Of a DNA stretch of 61,451 bases, positions 1 through 7,847 are shown one piece after another; position 1 is the first letter of the stretch, and the number at the start of each line of letters is the position of its first letter. The notes beneath the pieces are model-generated. The model was given only the letters and a program-made list of their open reading frames with translations, searched no databases and was not told the DNA's origin. The position numbers and the translations under genes are program-made. This DNA comes from Rhodanobacter sp. FW104-R8 (GTDB lineage Bacteria; Pseudomonadota; Gammaproteobacteria; Xanthomonadales; Rhodanobacteraceae), in assembly GCF_001617365.1 (NCBI RefSeq), contig NZ_LVJR01000005.1:1-61451 (forward strand). The letters run 5' to 3'.

Positions 1-2
1 AC

Positions 3-38
3 TGGCTGACCGATCAGGCCAAACAAGCCAGCTCATGA
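3..38 (+). CDS. Possible C-terminal end of a gene running in from the left edge (partial)
   Basis: In frame 3 the first bases read WLTDQAKQASS and then a TGA stop at 36-38. The codons look normal for this genome. It would converge on the secreted protein gene at 119-511, with the hairpin at 86-109 between the two stops, which is the layout expected of two convergent genes. Only 11 residues are visible, so no family can be named and the call is tentative. Confidence 0.3.
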   Translation, partial: WLTDQAKQASS

Positions 39-85
39 CCTCGGTTATGGGGTGCGGAATTCGAGGGCAAGGTCACCCCCTCCTA

Positions 86-109
86 CCTCCCCCTGCAAGC
101 AGGGGGAGG
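86..109. terminator. Hairpin between convergent gene ends
   Basis: This is a perfect inverted repeat with 10-bp arms (CCTCCCCCTG / CAGGGGGAGG) around a CAAG loop, just past the stop of the secreted protein gene. There is no long T tract, so it may be a dispersed C/G-rich palindrome (compare 35937-35957) rather than a classical rho-independent terminator. Confidence 0.45.
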
Positions 110-118
110 AACCAAGCG

Positions 119-511
119 CTACTTCGCGTAATACGACCCCGACGCCACCAGCGGCTCGGGGATGCAGAACGTCTTCGGCATCACGGCGATCGCGACCGGC
201 ACCAGCACTTCCTTCTCCACGCCGCCCACGCTGGCGCAGGAAGCGTCCGGCGGCAGCCGGTAGTGGATGATGCGCACGGTGTACTGCGGGCAGACGTCGG
301 CGCAGGGGAATTCGGCGACCACCGGCACGCCGCGGTAGCGGCCCGCCTCCACCGTGCTGTTCATCAGCGCGGCCTTGTCCCATGGCCTGCCGGCCCAGGC
401 CTGCAGCGCCGCGGCATCCATTTGCGCTGGCGTGCCGGCGCAGGCAGCGGCGCCGATGGCCATCCCGGCGACGGTGACGAATACGCTGACGACCGATACC
501 AGGCTGCGCAT
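119..511 (-). CDS. Small secreted hypothetical protein downstream of RND pump
   Basis: This 130-residue protein has an N-terminal signal sequence (hydrophobic residues about 4-23, ending near an alanine-rich AAACA site), so it is probably periplasmic or secreted. The mature part has several cysteines, including a CADVC motif near residue 70 and later single cysteines that could form disulfides. The start ATG at 511 has a purine-rich GAGGGAG upstream. It lies 30 bp behind the RND pump gene on the same strand and may be the last gene of that operon. I do not recognise a family, and no function is assigned. Confidence 0.7.
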   Translation of the reverse strand: MRSLVSVVSVFVTVAGMAIGAAACAGTPAQMDAAALQAWAGRPWDKAALMNSTVEAGRYRGVPVVAEFPCADVCPQYTVRIIHYRLPPDASCASVGGVEKEVLVPVAIAVMPKTFCIPEPLVASGSYYAK

Positions 512-541
512 GTCCGCTCCCTCGACGACGGAGCGGCCAGC

Positions 542-3500
542 CTAGCCGCCGTCGGGCGGACGCGGCAAGTACTGCACCGGCAGCGCCCTGCCCGACCGCT
601 GGAAGCGCCGCTGCAGCCGGTCCATGGCGAGGTAGATCACCGGCGTCAGGTACAGCGTGAGCACCTGGGAGAACACCAGGCCGCCGACCACGGCCAGGCC
701 CAGCGAACGGCGCACCTCGGCGCCGGCGCCGATGCCCAGCGCGATCGGCAGGGTGCCGGCGAAGGCGGCCATGGTGGTCATCATGATCGGGCGGAAGCGC
801 ACGCGGCAGGCATCGGCGATCGCCTGCGCCGGCGACATGCCTTCCTCGCGCTGCCGCTCCAGCGCGAAATCGATCAGCATGATCGCGTTCTTCTTGACGA
901 TGCCGATCAGCATCACGATGCCGACGAAGGCGAACAGGTCCAGCGAGGCGTGGAAGATCGCCAAGGTCAGCAGCGCGCCCACCGCCGCCGCCGGCAGGCC
1001 GGACAGGATCGTCAGCGGGTGGATGAAGCTCTCGTACAGGATGCCCAGCACCAGGTAGATCACGAACACCGCCAGCAGCAACAGCATGCCCATGCCCTGC
1101 ATGGACTGCTGGAACGCCTGCGCGGTGCCCTGCACGCTGCCGCTGATGGTCGCCGGCAGGCCCATCGTGTCCATCGCGCCGTTGATGCTGGTCACCGCAT
1201 CGCTGAGCGACACGCCGGGCGCCAGATTGAACGACACCGTTACCGCCGGCAACTGGCCCTGGTGGTTCACGGTCAGCGCCTGCGGCTCGCGCGAGAAACC
1301 GGCCACCGCGCTGAGCGGCACCAGGCTGCCGCTGTTCGAGGTGACGTACAGCTGCGACAGCACCGCCGGGTCGTCCTGCAGCCTGCGCTCGACCTGCAGG
1401 ATCACCCAGTACTGCGTGGCCGAGCCGTAGATGGTGGAGACCTGGTTCTGGCCGAAGCCGATGCCCAGCGCGGCCTGCACCTGCGCCATGGTGAGGCCGA
1501 GCGGCGCCAGCTTGGCGCGGTCCACCTTGACCATGATCGAGGGGCTGTTGAGGTCCAGGTCGTTGGTGACATCCTCGAAGCCCGGCAACGCGGCGAACGC
1601 CCGGGTCACCTTGCCGCTCCACTCGTACAACTGGTCAAGGCTCACCGACTGCAGCGTGTACTGGTACTGCGCCTTGGACTGCCTCCCGCCGATCTGGATC
1701 GCCGGTGCGTTCTGGATGTAGCTGCGGATACCCGCCACCGTCGCCAGCTTCGGCCGCAACTCCTGGATGATGCCGTCCGGACTGAGCTTGCGTTCATGTG
1801 CCGGCTTCAGCAGCAGCAGGATCGAGCCATTGTTGATCGTGCTGCGCGCGCCGCCGGCGCCCACGGTGGACATGTAGCCGGCGATGTTCGGATCTTTAGC
1901 CACGATGTCGACCAGCCGCTGCTGGCGCGCCAGCATGCCGTCGAACGACACGTCCTCCGGCCCTTCCGTGTTGACGCGCAGCTGGCCGTTGTCGCCGGCC
2001 GGGATGAAATCCTTCGGCACCACGTAGAACAGCAGCGCGGTGGCCAGCAGGCTCAGGCCGAAACCGGCCAGCACCAGGCGCGGACGCTCCATGCACCAGC
2101 GCAGGCTGCTCGCGTAGCCGCGCTGCACGGCGCCGAAGCCGCGGTCGAAGCCGGCGATCAGCCAGTTCTTCCTGCTCTGGTCAGGGCCGTCGTGGTCGTG
2201 CGCCTTGACGAAGCGGCTGCAGAGCATCGGCGTCAGCGTGATCGCGACGATGCCGGAGATCAGGATCGCCACGCTGATCACCACCGCGAACTCGTGGAAC
2301 AGCCGGCCCACGATGCCGCCCATGAACATCACCGGGATGAACACCGCGATCAGCGACAGCGTCATCGAGAAGATGGTGAAGCCGACCTCGCCGGCGCCCT
2401 TGAGCGCCGCCTGGTACGGCGGCACGCCCGCTTCCATGTGGCGCACGATGTTCTCCAGCATCACGATCGCGTCGTCCACCACGAAGCCGACCGCGAGGGT
2501 CAGCGCCAGCAGCGAGAGATTGTCCAGGCTGTAGCCCAGCGCGTACATCACGCCGAACGTGCCCAGCACCGAGATCGGCAGCGCCACCGCCGGGATCAGC
2601 GTCGCGGACAGGTTGCCGAGGAACAGGTAGATCACGAACACCACCAGCGCGCCGGCCAGCAGCAGGGTGAACTGCACGTCGTCGACCGAGTCGCGGATCG
2701 ACTGCGAGCGGTCGTACAGCGTGTCCAGCGTGATCGACGGCGGCAGCCCGGCGCGGAAGTTGGGCAGCACCGCCATGATCCGGTCCACCGTGGCCACCGT
2801 GTTCGCGCCGGGCTGGCGCTGGATCGCCAGCACGATCGCCTGCTTGCCGTTGTACGAACTGCTGCGCTGGTCGTCCTGCACGCTGTCGCGCGCCCGGCCG
2901 ATGTCGCCCACGTGCACCGGCGCGCCGTTGCGGTACGCCACCACCACGTCGTTGTAGGCGGCCGCGCGAAGCAGCTGGCCGTCGCTGCGGATCGGCAGCT
3001 GCTGGCGCTTGCCGTACAGCGAGCCGGTGGACTGGTTGACGTTGGCCTCGGCGATCGCGTTCTGCACCCGGTCGATGCCGATGCCGGCGGCGGCCAGCCG
3101 GTTCGGGTCCACGCCGATCCGCACCGCGTATTTCTGCGAGCCGTACACGTTCACCTGGGCCACGCCCTCGATCATCGACAGCTGCTGCGCCAGCTCGGTC
3201 TCGGCGTACTCGTCGACCTGGGTCAGCGGCAGCGTCGACGAGCTCATCGCCAGGTACAGGATCGCCGCGTCGGCCGGGTTCACCTTGCGGAACGTGGGTG
3301 GCGTGGTCATCTCCTTCGGCAGCTGGCGCAGCGCCGAGGAGATCGCCGACTGCACATCCTGCGCCGCCGCGTCGATGTTGCGGTCCAGCGCGAAGCTCAG
3401 CGTGATCGAGGTGGAGCCCAGCGCGCTGGTCGAGCTCATCGAGCTGATCCCGGCGATCGTCGACAGCCGGCCCTCCAGCGGCGTGGCCACCGCCGAGGCC

Positions 3501-3676
3501 ATCGTCTCCGGCGAGGCGCCCGGGAGATTCGCGCTGATGCTGATGGTGGGAAAGTCGACGTTCGGCAGCTCGTTCACCGGCAGCTGCGGATAGGCGGCGA
3601 GGCCGAACACCAGCAGCGCCGTCATCAGCAGCGTGGTCATCACCGGGCGGCGGATGCAGAGCTCGGGGATGTTCAT
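542..3676 (-). CDS. RND efflux inner-membrane transporter (HAE1/MdtBC/AcrB type)
   Basis: This is a 1044-residue proton-driven RND pump of normal family length. It starts with a cytoplasmic stub and TM1 ([18 protein letters not shown]), and has two large periplasmic loops and clustered TM helices in each half. The TM4 segment carries the paired aspartates of the proton relay (GFVVDDAIVMLENI, around residue 400). The start ATG at 3676 overlaps the stop of the adaptor gene by 4 bp (ATGA), so the two are translationally coupled. No outer-membrane TolC-type channel is encoded nearby, so it presumably uses one encoded elsewhere. Substrates cannot be read from sequence; similarity to the MdtB/MdtC-type lineage is a family-level judgement. 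Confidence 0.95.
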   Translation of the reverse strand: MNIPELCIRRPVMTTLLMTALLVFGLAAYPQLPVNELPNVDFPTISISANLPGASPETMASAVATPLEGRLSTIAGISSMSSTSALGSTSITLSFALDRNIDAAAQDVQSAISSALRQLPKEMTTPPTFRKVNPADAAILYLAMSSSTLPLTQVDEYAETELAQQLSMIEGVAQVNVYGSQKYAVRIGVDPNRLAAAGIGIDRVQNAIAEANVNQSTGSLYGKRQQLPIRSDGQLLRAAAYNDVVVAYRNGAPVHVGDIGRARDSVQDDQRSSSYNGKQAIVLAIQRQPGANTVATVDRIMAVLPNFRAGLPPSITLDTLYDRSQSIRDSVDDVQFTLLLAGALVVFVIYLFLGNLSATLIPAVALPISVLGTFGVMYALGYSLDNLSLLALTLAVGFVVDDAIVMLENIVRHMEAGVPPYQAALKGAGEVGFTIFSMTLSLIAVFIPVMFMGGIVGRLFHEFAVVISVAILISGIVAITLTPMLCSRFVKAHDHDGPDQSRKNWLIAGFDRGFGAVQRGYASSLRWCMERPRLVLAGFGLSLLATALLFYVVPKDFIPAGDNGQLRVNTEGPEDVSFDGMLARQQRLVDIVAKDPNIAGYMSTVGAGGARSTINNGSILLLLKPAHERKLSPDGIIQELRPKLATVAGIRSYIQNAPAIQIGGRQSKAQYQYTLQSVSLDQLYEWSGKVTRAFAALPGFEDVTNDLDLNSPSIMVKVDRAKLAPLGLTMAQVQAALGIGFGQNQVSTIYGSATQYWVILQVERRLQDDPAVLSQLYVTSNSGSLVPLSAVAGFSREPQALTVNHQGQLPAVTVSFNLAPGVSLSDAVTSINGAMDTMGLPATISGSVQGTAQAFQQSMQGMGMLLLLAVFVIYLVLGILYESFIHPLTILSGLPAAAVGALLTLAIFHASLDLFAFVGIVMLIGIVKKNAIMLIDFALERQREEGMSPAQAIADACRVRFRPIMMTTMAAFAGTLPIALGIGAGAEVRRSLGLAVVGGLVFSQVLTLYLTPVIYLAMDRLQRRFQRSGRALPVQYLPRPPDGG

Positions 3677-4794
3677 CGGCGCGGAGCCTGCCTGACGGCG
3701 ACGGCGCTGCCGTCGACCAGCAGCATCTGGCCTTCGGTCACCACCTGCTCGCCGGCCTGCAGGCCCTTGTCGATCACCGTGCGTCCGGCGCTGGTCGGGC
3801 CGGGGGTAACGTAGCGCTGCTGCACCTTGCCGTCGGCGCCGAGCACGAACACGAAATTGCCGCCACTGGAACTCTGCAGCGCATGCACCGGCACGCTGAC
3901 CGCGTCGGCGAGGCGCGTGGTGGGCAGCACCACCTGCACGAACTGGCCCGGGGTGAGCCGGTGCCCGGCGTTGTCGAAGCGCGCCTTCAGCACGATGGTG
4001 CCGGTGGCGGCGTCCACCGCGTTGTCGATGAATTCCAGCGTGCCGGTGAGTGGTGCCGCGCGGTCGCCGGAAACCGCCACCTGCACGGCGAGCGCACCCT
4101 GCCGCTGCGCGGCGCGCACGGCGGGCAGGCTGTCCTCGGGGATGTTGAACGCCACGCGCACCGGCTCGACCTGGTTGAGCACCACGATGTCGGTGCTGTC
4201 GGCGCTGATCTGCGCGCCCGGCCATGCCAGCGGCGCGCCGGCGATGCCGTCGAACGGGGCGACGATGCACGCGTAGTCGAGCTGGGTCTGCGCCAGCTCC
4301 TGCGCCGCCCGGTCGCTCTGCAGGGTGGCGCGGGCCACCGCCAGGTTGGCCTGGTACAGGTCGTAGTCCGCCTTCGAGACGAAGCCCCTGGCCAGCATGT
4401 CGGCGTAGCGCCGCTGGTCGGCCTGCGCCTTCTGCAGCAGCGCCTGGTCGCGCGCCACGCTGCCGCGCGCCTGGTCCAGCTGCGCTTGCAGCAACCGCGG
4501 GTCGATCTGCGCCAGCACGCTGCCCTTGCGCACCAGCGCGCCGGGCGTGAACGACAGCGACTGGAGCTGGCCGGAAACCCGCGCGCGCAGGCTCACCGTC
4601 GACCAGGCCTCGACCCGGCCGACCAGCTTCAGCGAAAGCTCGACGTCGCCCCGGGTGGCGCTGGCCACCTCGACCGGCACCGCCGCTGGCGCCCTGGCGG
4701 CCTTGCCGCTGGCGCCGGTGCCGCGGCCGAAGTGCAGGGCCAGGGCGACCGCCAGCAGGACGGCCAGCACCAGGACGATTTTTTTCCGGGACAT
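3673..4794 (-). CDS. RND efflux periplasmic adaptor (membrane fusion protein)
   Basis: This 373-residue adaptor links the RND pump to an outer-membrane channel. It has an N-terminal hydrophobic anchor (about residues 5-21 after MSRKK), a lipoyl half-motif ([21 protein letters not shown]), a coiled-coil hairpin rich in A, Q, L and R, the second lipoyl half ([13 protein letters not shown]) and beta-barrel domains. It lacks a lipobox cysteine, so it is probably signal-anchored. I chose ATG 4794 because the positive stretch and hydrophobic run begin there; an upstream in-frame start would add an Arg-rich tail. It overlaps the pump by 4 bp and follows the MarR gene, which is the probable regulator. 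Confidence 0.92.
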   Translation of the reverse strand: MSRKKIVLVLAVLLAVALALHFGRGTGASGKAARAPAAVPVEVASATRGDVELSLKLVGRVEAWSTVSLRARVSGQLQSLSFTPGALVRKGSVLAQIDPRLLQAQLDQARGSVARDQALLQKAQADQRRYADMLARGFVSKADYDLYQANLAVARATLQSDRAAQELAQTQLDYACIVAPFDGIAGAPLAWPGAQISADSTDIVVLNQVEPVRVAFNIPEDSLPAVRAAQRQGALAVQVAVSGDRAAPLTGTLEFIDNAVDAATGTIVLKARFDNAGHRLTPGQFVQVVLPTTRLADAVSVPVHALQSSSGGNFVFVLGADGKVQQRYVTPGPTSAGRTVIDKGLQAGEQVVTEGQMLLVDGSAVAVRQAPRR

Positions 4795-4892
4795 GCGCGG
4801 GGGCTTCTCGATCTTCGCGCCACGCACGGTGGCAATGGCGGGGTTCTGGTGCGGCAAGAGGCGCCACGGGCGCCGACGACGATGCATCAGTT

Positions 4893-4901
4893 TTGTTACA
4901 A
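4893..4901. promoter_or_regulatory. Candidate operator (TTGTTACAA) before the efflux operon
   Basis: The 224-bp gap between the MarR gene and the efflux adaptor contains the small palindrome TTGTTACAA, AT-rich in otherwise very GC-rich DNA. MarR proteins usually bind such inverted repeats near the promoter they control. The half-sites are only 4 bp, so this is a suggestion. Confidence 0.25.
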
Positions 4902-5018
4902 CGCGCGCGGCGGCCGCGGGTTGACCCGCCGCAGGCCACGCCGGCCCCCTACTATGCTGCGGATCGTGCCGCGGATGACCCCGACCAATGGCACTGGCCG
5001 GCACGCCACGGGCACGGA

Positions 5019-5474
5019 TCAGGGACTGCCGCTGTCGCCCTGCTCCAGCGCCTGCAGGTTGTCCTTGATCCGGCCGATCACCGCCAGCGCCTGCTGCAGT
5101 TCGTCGTGGCCGATGCCGAGGGTGGCGTCCTTGCGCAGCTCGCGCGCGATGAGCTCCATGTCGCCCACGATCACCCGCGCCTGCTCGGTGACGTACAGCC
5201 GCCAGGCGCGGCGGTCCTTCGGGTCGGGCCGGCGCTCGACGAAGCCGGCCGCCTGCAGCCGGTCGATCACCCGGCCCACCGCGATCGGCTCCATTTCCAG
5301 GAACTCGGCCAGCTCGGTTTGCCGCAGGCCCTCGCGGTGGTACAACACCTTGGTCGCGCGCCATTGCGCGCGGGTCAGCCCGAATTTCACCGCGCGCCGG
5401 TCGAAGTGCTTGCGGAACAGCAAGGTCACGTCGCTGAGCAGGTAGCCGAAGGAGATGTCTTCCGTTTTCGCCAT
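5019..5474 (-). CDS. MarR-family transcriptional regulator
   Basis: This 151-residue protein is typical of MarR winged-helix repressors. It has an N-terminal dimerisation helix, then the wHTH ([37 protein letters not shown] as recognition helix region), the wing ([19 protein letters not shown], with the conserved DxRxxR-like DRRAWR) and a C-terminal helix pair. It sits immediately upstream of, and on the same strand as, the RND adaptor and pump, so it probably controls the pump in response to a phenolic or drug-like ligand. The ATG at 5474 gives the usual MarR length. The macrodomain gene diverges from it. Confidence 0.9.
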   Translation of the reverse strand: MAKTEDISFGYLLSDVTLLFRKHFDRRAVKFGLTRAQWRATKVLYHREGLRQTELAEFLEMEPIAVGRVIDRLQAAGFVERRPDPKDRRAWRLYVTEQARVIVGDMELIARELRKDATLGIGHDELQQALAVIGRIKDNLQALEQGDSGSP

Positions 5475-5546
5475 GGTCCGTTGCCACTCCGCCGCGCCCG
5501 AATGCCCGCCCGAAGCATAAGCCAAGCCGTCAGCTCCCGCGAAGCC

Positions 5547-6065
5547 ATGCCTATCCGGATCATCCACGCCGACATCACCCGCCTGTCCGTGGACGCCATC
5601 GTCAATGCGGCCAATCCCGGCTTGCTCGGCGGCGGCGGCGTGGACGGCGCGATCCACCGCGCGGCCGGGCCGGCCCTGCTGCAGGCCTGCCGGGCGTTGC
5701 CCGAATCCGCCCCCGGCGTGCGCTGCCTCACCGGCGAGGCGCGCATCACGCCCGGCTTCGCGCTGCCCGCACGCTGGGTGATCCACACGGTGGGGCCGGT
5801 CTGGCGCGGCGGCGACGACGGCGAGGCCGAACTGCTGGCGCGCTGCCATCGCAACGCGCTGCGCCTGCTGCGCGAACGCCGGCTGGGCAGCATCGCGTTC
5901 CCGGCGATCAGCTGCGGCGTCTACGGCTACCCCGCCGAGCAGGCCGCCGCCGTGGCCACAGCCACCCTGCGCGACGAGCTGGCCCGCGAGGACAGCATCG
6001 AGGTGACGCTGTGCTGCTTCAGCGATGCCATGCGCGCGGTGTTCCAGCGCGCGCTGGCGCCGTAG
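5547..6065 (+). CDS. Macrodomain protein (YmdB-like O-acetyl-ADP-ribose deacetylase)
   Basis: This 172-residue single macrodomain closely follows the E. coli YmdB pattern. It has the ADP-ribose-binding [19 protein letters not shown] segment near residues 18-36, [10 protein letters not shown] in the middle and [12 protein letters not shown] in the phosphate-binding loop. Family members hydrolyse O-acetyl-ADP-ribose or mono-ADP-ribosylated acidic residues in the cytoplasm. The start ATG is 72 bp from the divergent MarR start. An upstream in-frame start would add about 15 residues absent from the family. Its TAG stop lies inside the left arm of a 15-bp inverted repeat (6057-6136). Confidence 0.9.
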   Translation: MPIRIIHADITRLSVDAIVNAANPGLLGGGGVDGAIHRAAGPALLQACRALPESAPGVRCLTGEARITPGFALPARWVIHTVGPVWRGGDDGEAELLARCHRNALRLLRERRLGSIAFPAISCGVYGYPAEQAAAVATATLRDELAREDSIEVTLCCFSDAMRAVFQRALAP

Positions 6066-6136
6066 GGCGGGTACAGCCCGCCGGCTTTTCCCACCGAGCG
6101 GGCGCAGAGCGGCGGGCAGTGCCCGCCCTACGGCGC
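6057..6136. repeat. Long imperfect palindrome, overlaps a stop codon
   Basis: Perfect 15-bp arms (GCGCCGTAGGGCGGG at 6057-6071 and its complement at 6122-6136) bracket about 50 bp that contain further GC-rich complementarity. The left arm includes the macrodomain stop codon, and the right arm ends 8 bp before the BatD stop. It may act as a terminator for both convergent genes, and resembles a dispersed REP-type palindrome. Confidence 0.7.
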
Positions 6137-6143
6137 GAGCCGT

Positions 6144-7847
6144 TCAATGCAGCTTGAACGGATACAGCGGCGGTAGCCCAGTGTCCTCGCCGGTCGCCTC
6201 CGCGGCACGCCAGGCGAAGCCGCGCTTGAAGGCCTGCGCCAGGTTCGTCCCGGTATTCGCCCCACTGTCCGGCAACGGCGTTCCGGCGTAGTGGCGTTGC
6301 TGCAGGGCGGCGATCGCACCGCGCTGCGCCGCGTCGTCGAGTGCTGCCGACAGTTCACCCAGATGCTGGATCATCGGCCGCTCCGCACGCGCCCAGGCCA
6401 GCAGGGTGCGTACCTGCGCGGCGGGGTCGTTGCCGCGTGCCGCGGCGAGGAAGGCCAGCCGGCCGCTGCGCGCCGAAGGGCGCGCCGCTACCGGCACCGG
6501 CATCGGCGATGCGCGCCGGCGACGCCACCACCACCAGGCCAGCACACTGAGCAGCCACAGGCCGAAACTGGCCAGCGCGATCCGGCGCCATGGCGTGGCC
6601 GGCATCGCGGCCGTCGCGGTCAACGCCGGAACCTCGCCGTGTGCGGCCGGGACCGTCGCGGCGGGCGATGCGGCGGCGGTACCGACCGCCGGCAGCACGG
6701 TGACGGTGTGCGCGGGGATCTGCGCCACCTCCATCCGGTCGGTCAGCACGTTCCACCACTTCAGCGTGGTGGCGGGGATGGTCAGCGTGCCGGCGCGCTC
6801 GGGCACGATCGCGAACGCCTGCTGGCGCCGGCCGGTGATCCACTGGCCGTCCTGGCGGTTGCCGGCGACCGGCTTGTCCGGGTACACGGTGGCGCCATCC
6901 AGCGGCGGCAGGCTCAGCGCCGGCAGCGCCTCGTACGACAGGCCGGTGGCCTGCAGGTCCATGGTGAGGTTGAGCGGCTGGCCGACCCGCGGCGGCGCAT
7001 CCTGCGCGGTGGGCCAGCCGTCCAGGCCCAGGCTCAGCTGGCGCGCCGGCAGCCACGCGCTGGCGCCCCAGCCGGCCGGCGCCGGTTTCACCTCGATCGT
7101 CTGCGCCGGCGCGCTGGCGCTGACCGGAACGGTGGCGCCGAAGAAGCTGCTCGGGTCACGCGGATCGGCCGCCTCGCCCTGGAAATCCATTGCGGGGATC
7201 TCGATCCTGCCGGCATGCTGGGGGATCAGCGCGTAGCGCAGCTCCAGCACGTGATAGCTGCGGCCGCCGCGCACAGTGTCGTAGTTGAGGCCCTTGCCGA
7301 GCGGGCTGACCTCCACGCCATCGATCTGCGGCATGTCCGGCGCGTCGCCGCCGATGCGACCGGCGTAGTACAGCCGCACCGCATACGTCAGCTGCTGGCC
7401 GACGTAGCCTTGCGCCGGCTCGACCTGCGACTCCATGAAGACATCCTGGTGCGTCGCCGCGGCCGCAGCCGGATCCGGCGCGGCCACCTCGAGCTGCAGC
7501 GGCGCAGTGCGGCCACCGGCCACGCTCAGCGCGGGGATCTGCAGCGTACCGGTGTGGCGCGGGCGCAGCGCCACGCCGAAGACCAGCGCGGAGCTGGCCC
7601 TGCCGTTGATCACGCTGAGGCTGCTGTTCTGCGAGGTGCTCAGCACCTGGAAATCCGGCGCCAGGGCGCGCAGGTCGGGCGTGGCGACGCCGCCGGTGTC
7701 GCCGTCCACGCGCACGTTCAGCGTCACCGTCTCGCCCAGCTGCACGTGGTCGCGATCCAGCGTGGCCGTGACCTCGGCGGCGCCGGCCAGCGCGGGAATC
7801 CAGGCCAGCATCAGCAGACAGCTGCACACGACATGTCGAAGCTTCAC
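6144..7847 (-). CDS. batD: BatD-family membrane protein
   Basis: This 567-residue protein has a signal peptide (MKLRHVVCSCLLMLAWIPALAGA), a long beta-rich periplasmic part starting with TATLDRDHVQLGETVTLNV (a BatD hallmark), then a single TM helix about 410-430 followed by an Arg-rich cytoplasmic turn (WWWWRRRR) and a helical C-tail. It is the last gene of the MoxR/Bat operon and overlaps the BatB gene by 4 bp. Bat proteins are linked to envelope stress tolerance and are thought to form a membrane complex with the VWA proteins and MoxR. The exact biochemical role is unknown. Confidence 0.88.
   Translation of the reverse strand: MKLRHVVCSCLLMLAWIPALAGAAEVTATLDRDHVQLGETVTLNVRVDGDTGGVATPDLRALAPDFQVLSTSQNSSLSVINGRASSALVFGVALRPRHTGTLQIPALSVAGGRTAPLQLEVAAPDPAAAAATHQDVFMESQVEPAQGYVGQQLTYAVRLYYAGRIGGDAPDMPQIDGVEVSPLGKGLNYDTVRGGRSYHVLELRYALIPQHAGRIEIPAMDFQGEAADPRDPSSFFGATVPVSASAPAQTIEVKPAPAGWGASAWLPARQLSLGLDGWPTAQDAPPRVGQPLNLTMDLQATGLSYEALPALSLPPLDGATVYPDKPVAGNRQDGQWITGRRQQAFAIVPERAGTLTIPATTLKWWNVLTDRMEVAQIPAHTVTVLPAVGTAAASPAATVPAAHGEVPALTATAAMPATPWRRIALASFGLWLLSVLAWWWWRRRRASPMPVPVAARPSARSGRLAFLAAARGNDPAAQVRTLLAWARAERPMIQHLGELSAALDDAAQRGAIAALQQRHYAGTPLPDSGANTGTNLAQAFKRGFAWRAAEATGEDTGLPPLYPFKLH

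Noticed and set aside
35..3814. Very long open frame (over 1200 codons) on the plus strand opposite the RND pump
   Set aside because: It is antisense to a clear RND transporter and adaptor, is made of Arg/His/Gln-rich low-complexity sequence typical of antisense frames in GC-rich DNA, and shows no domain.
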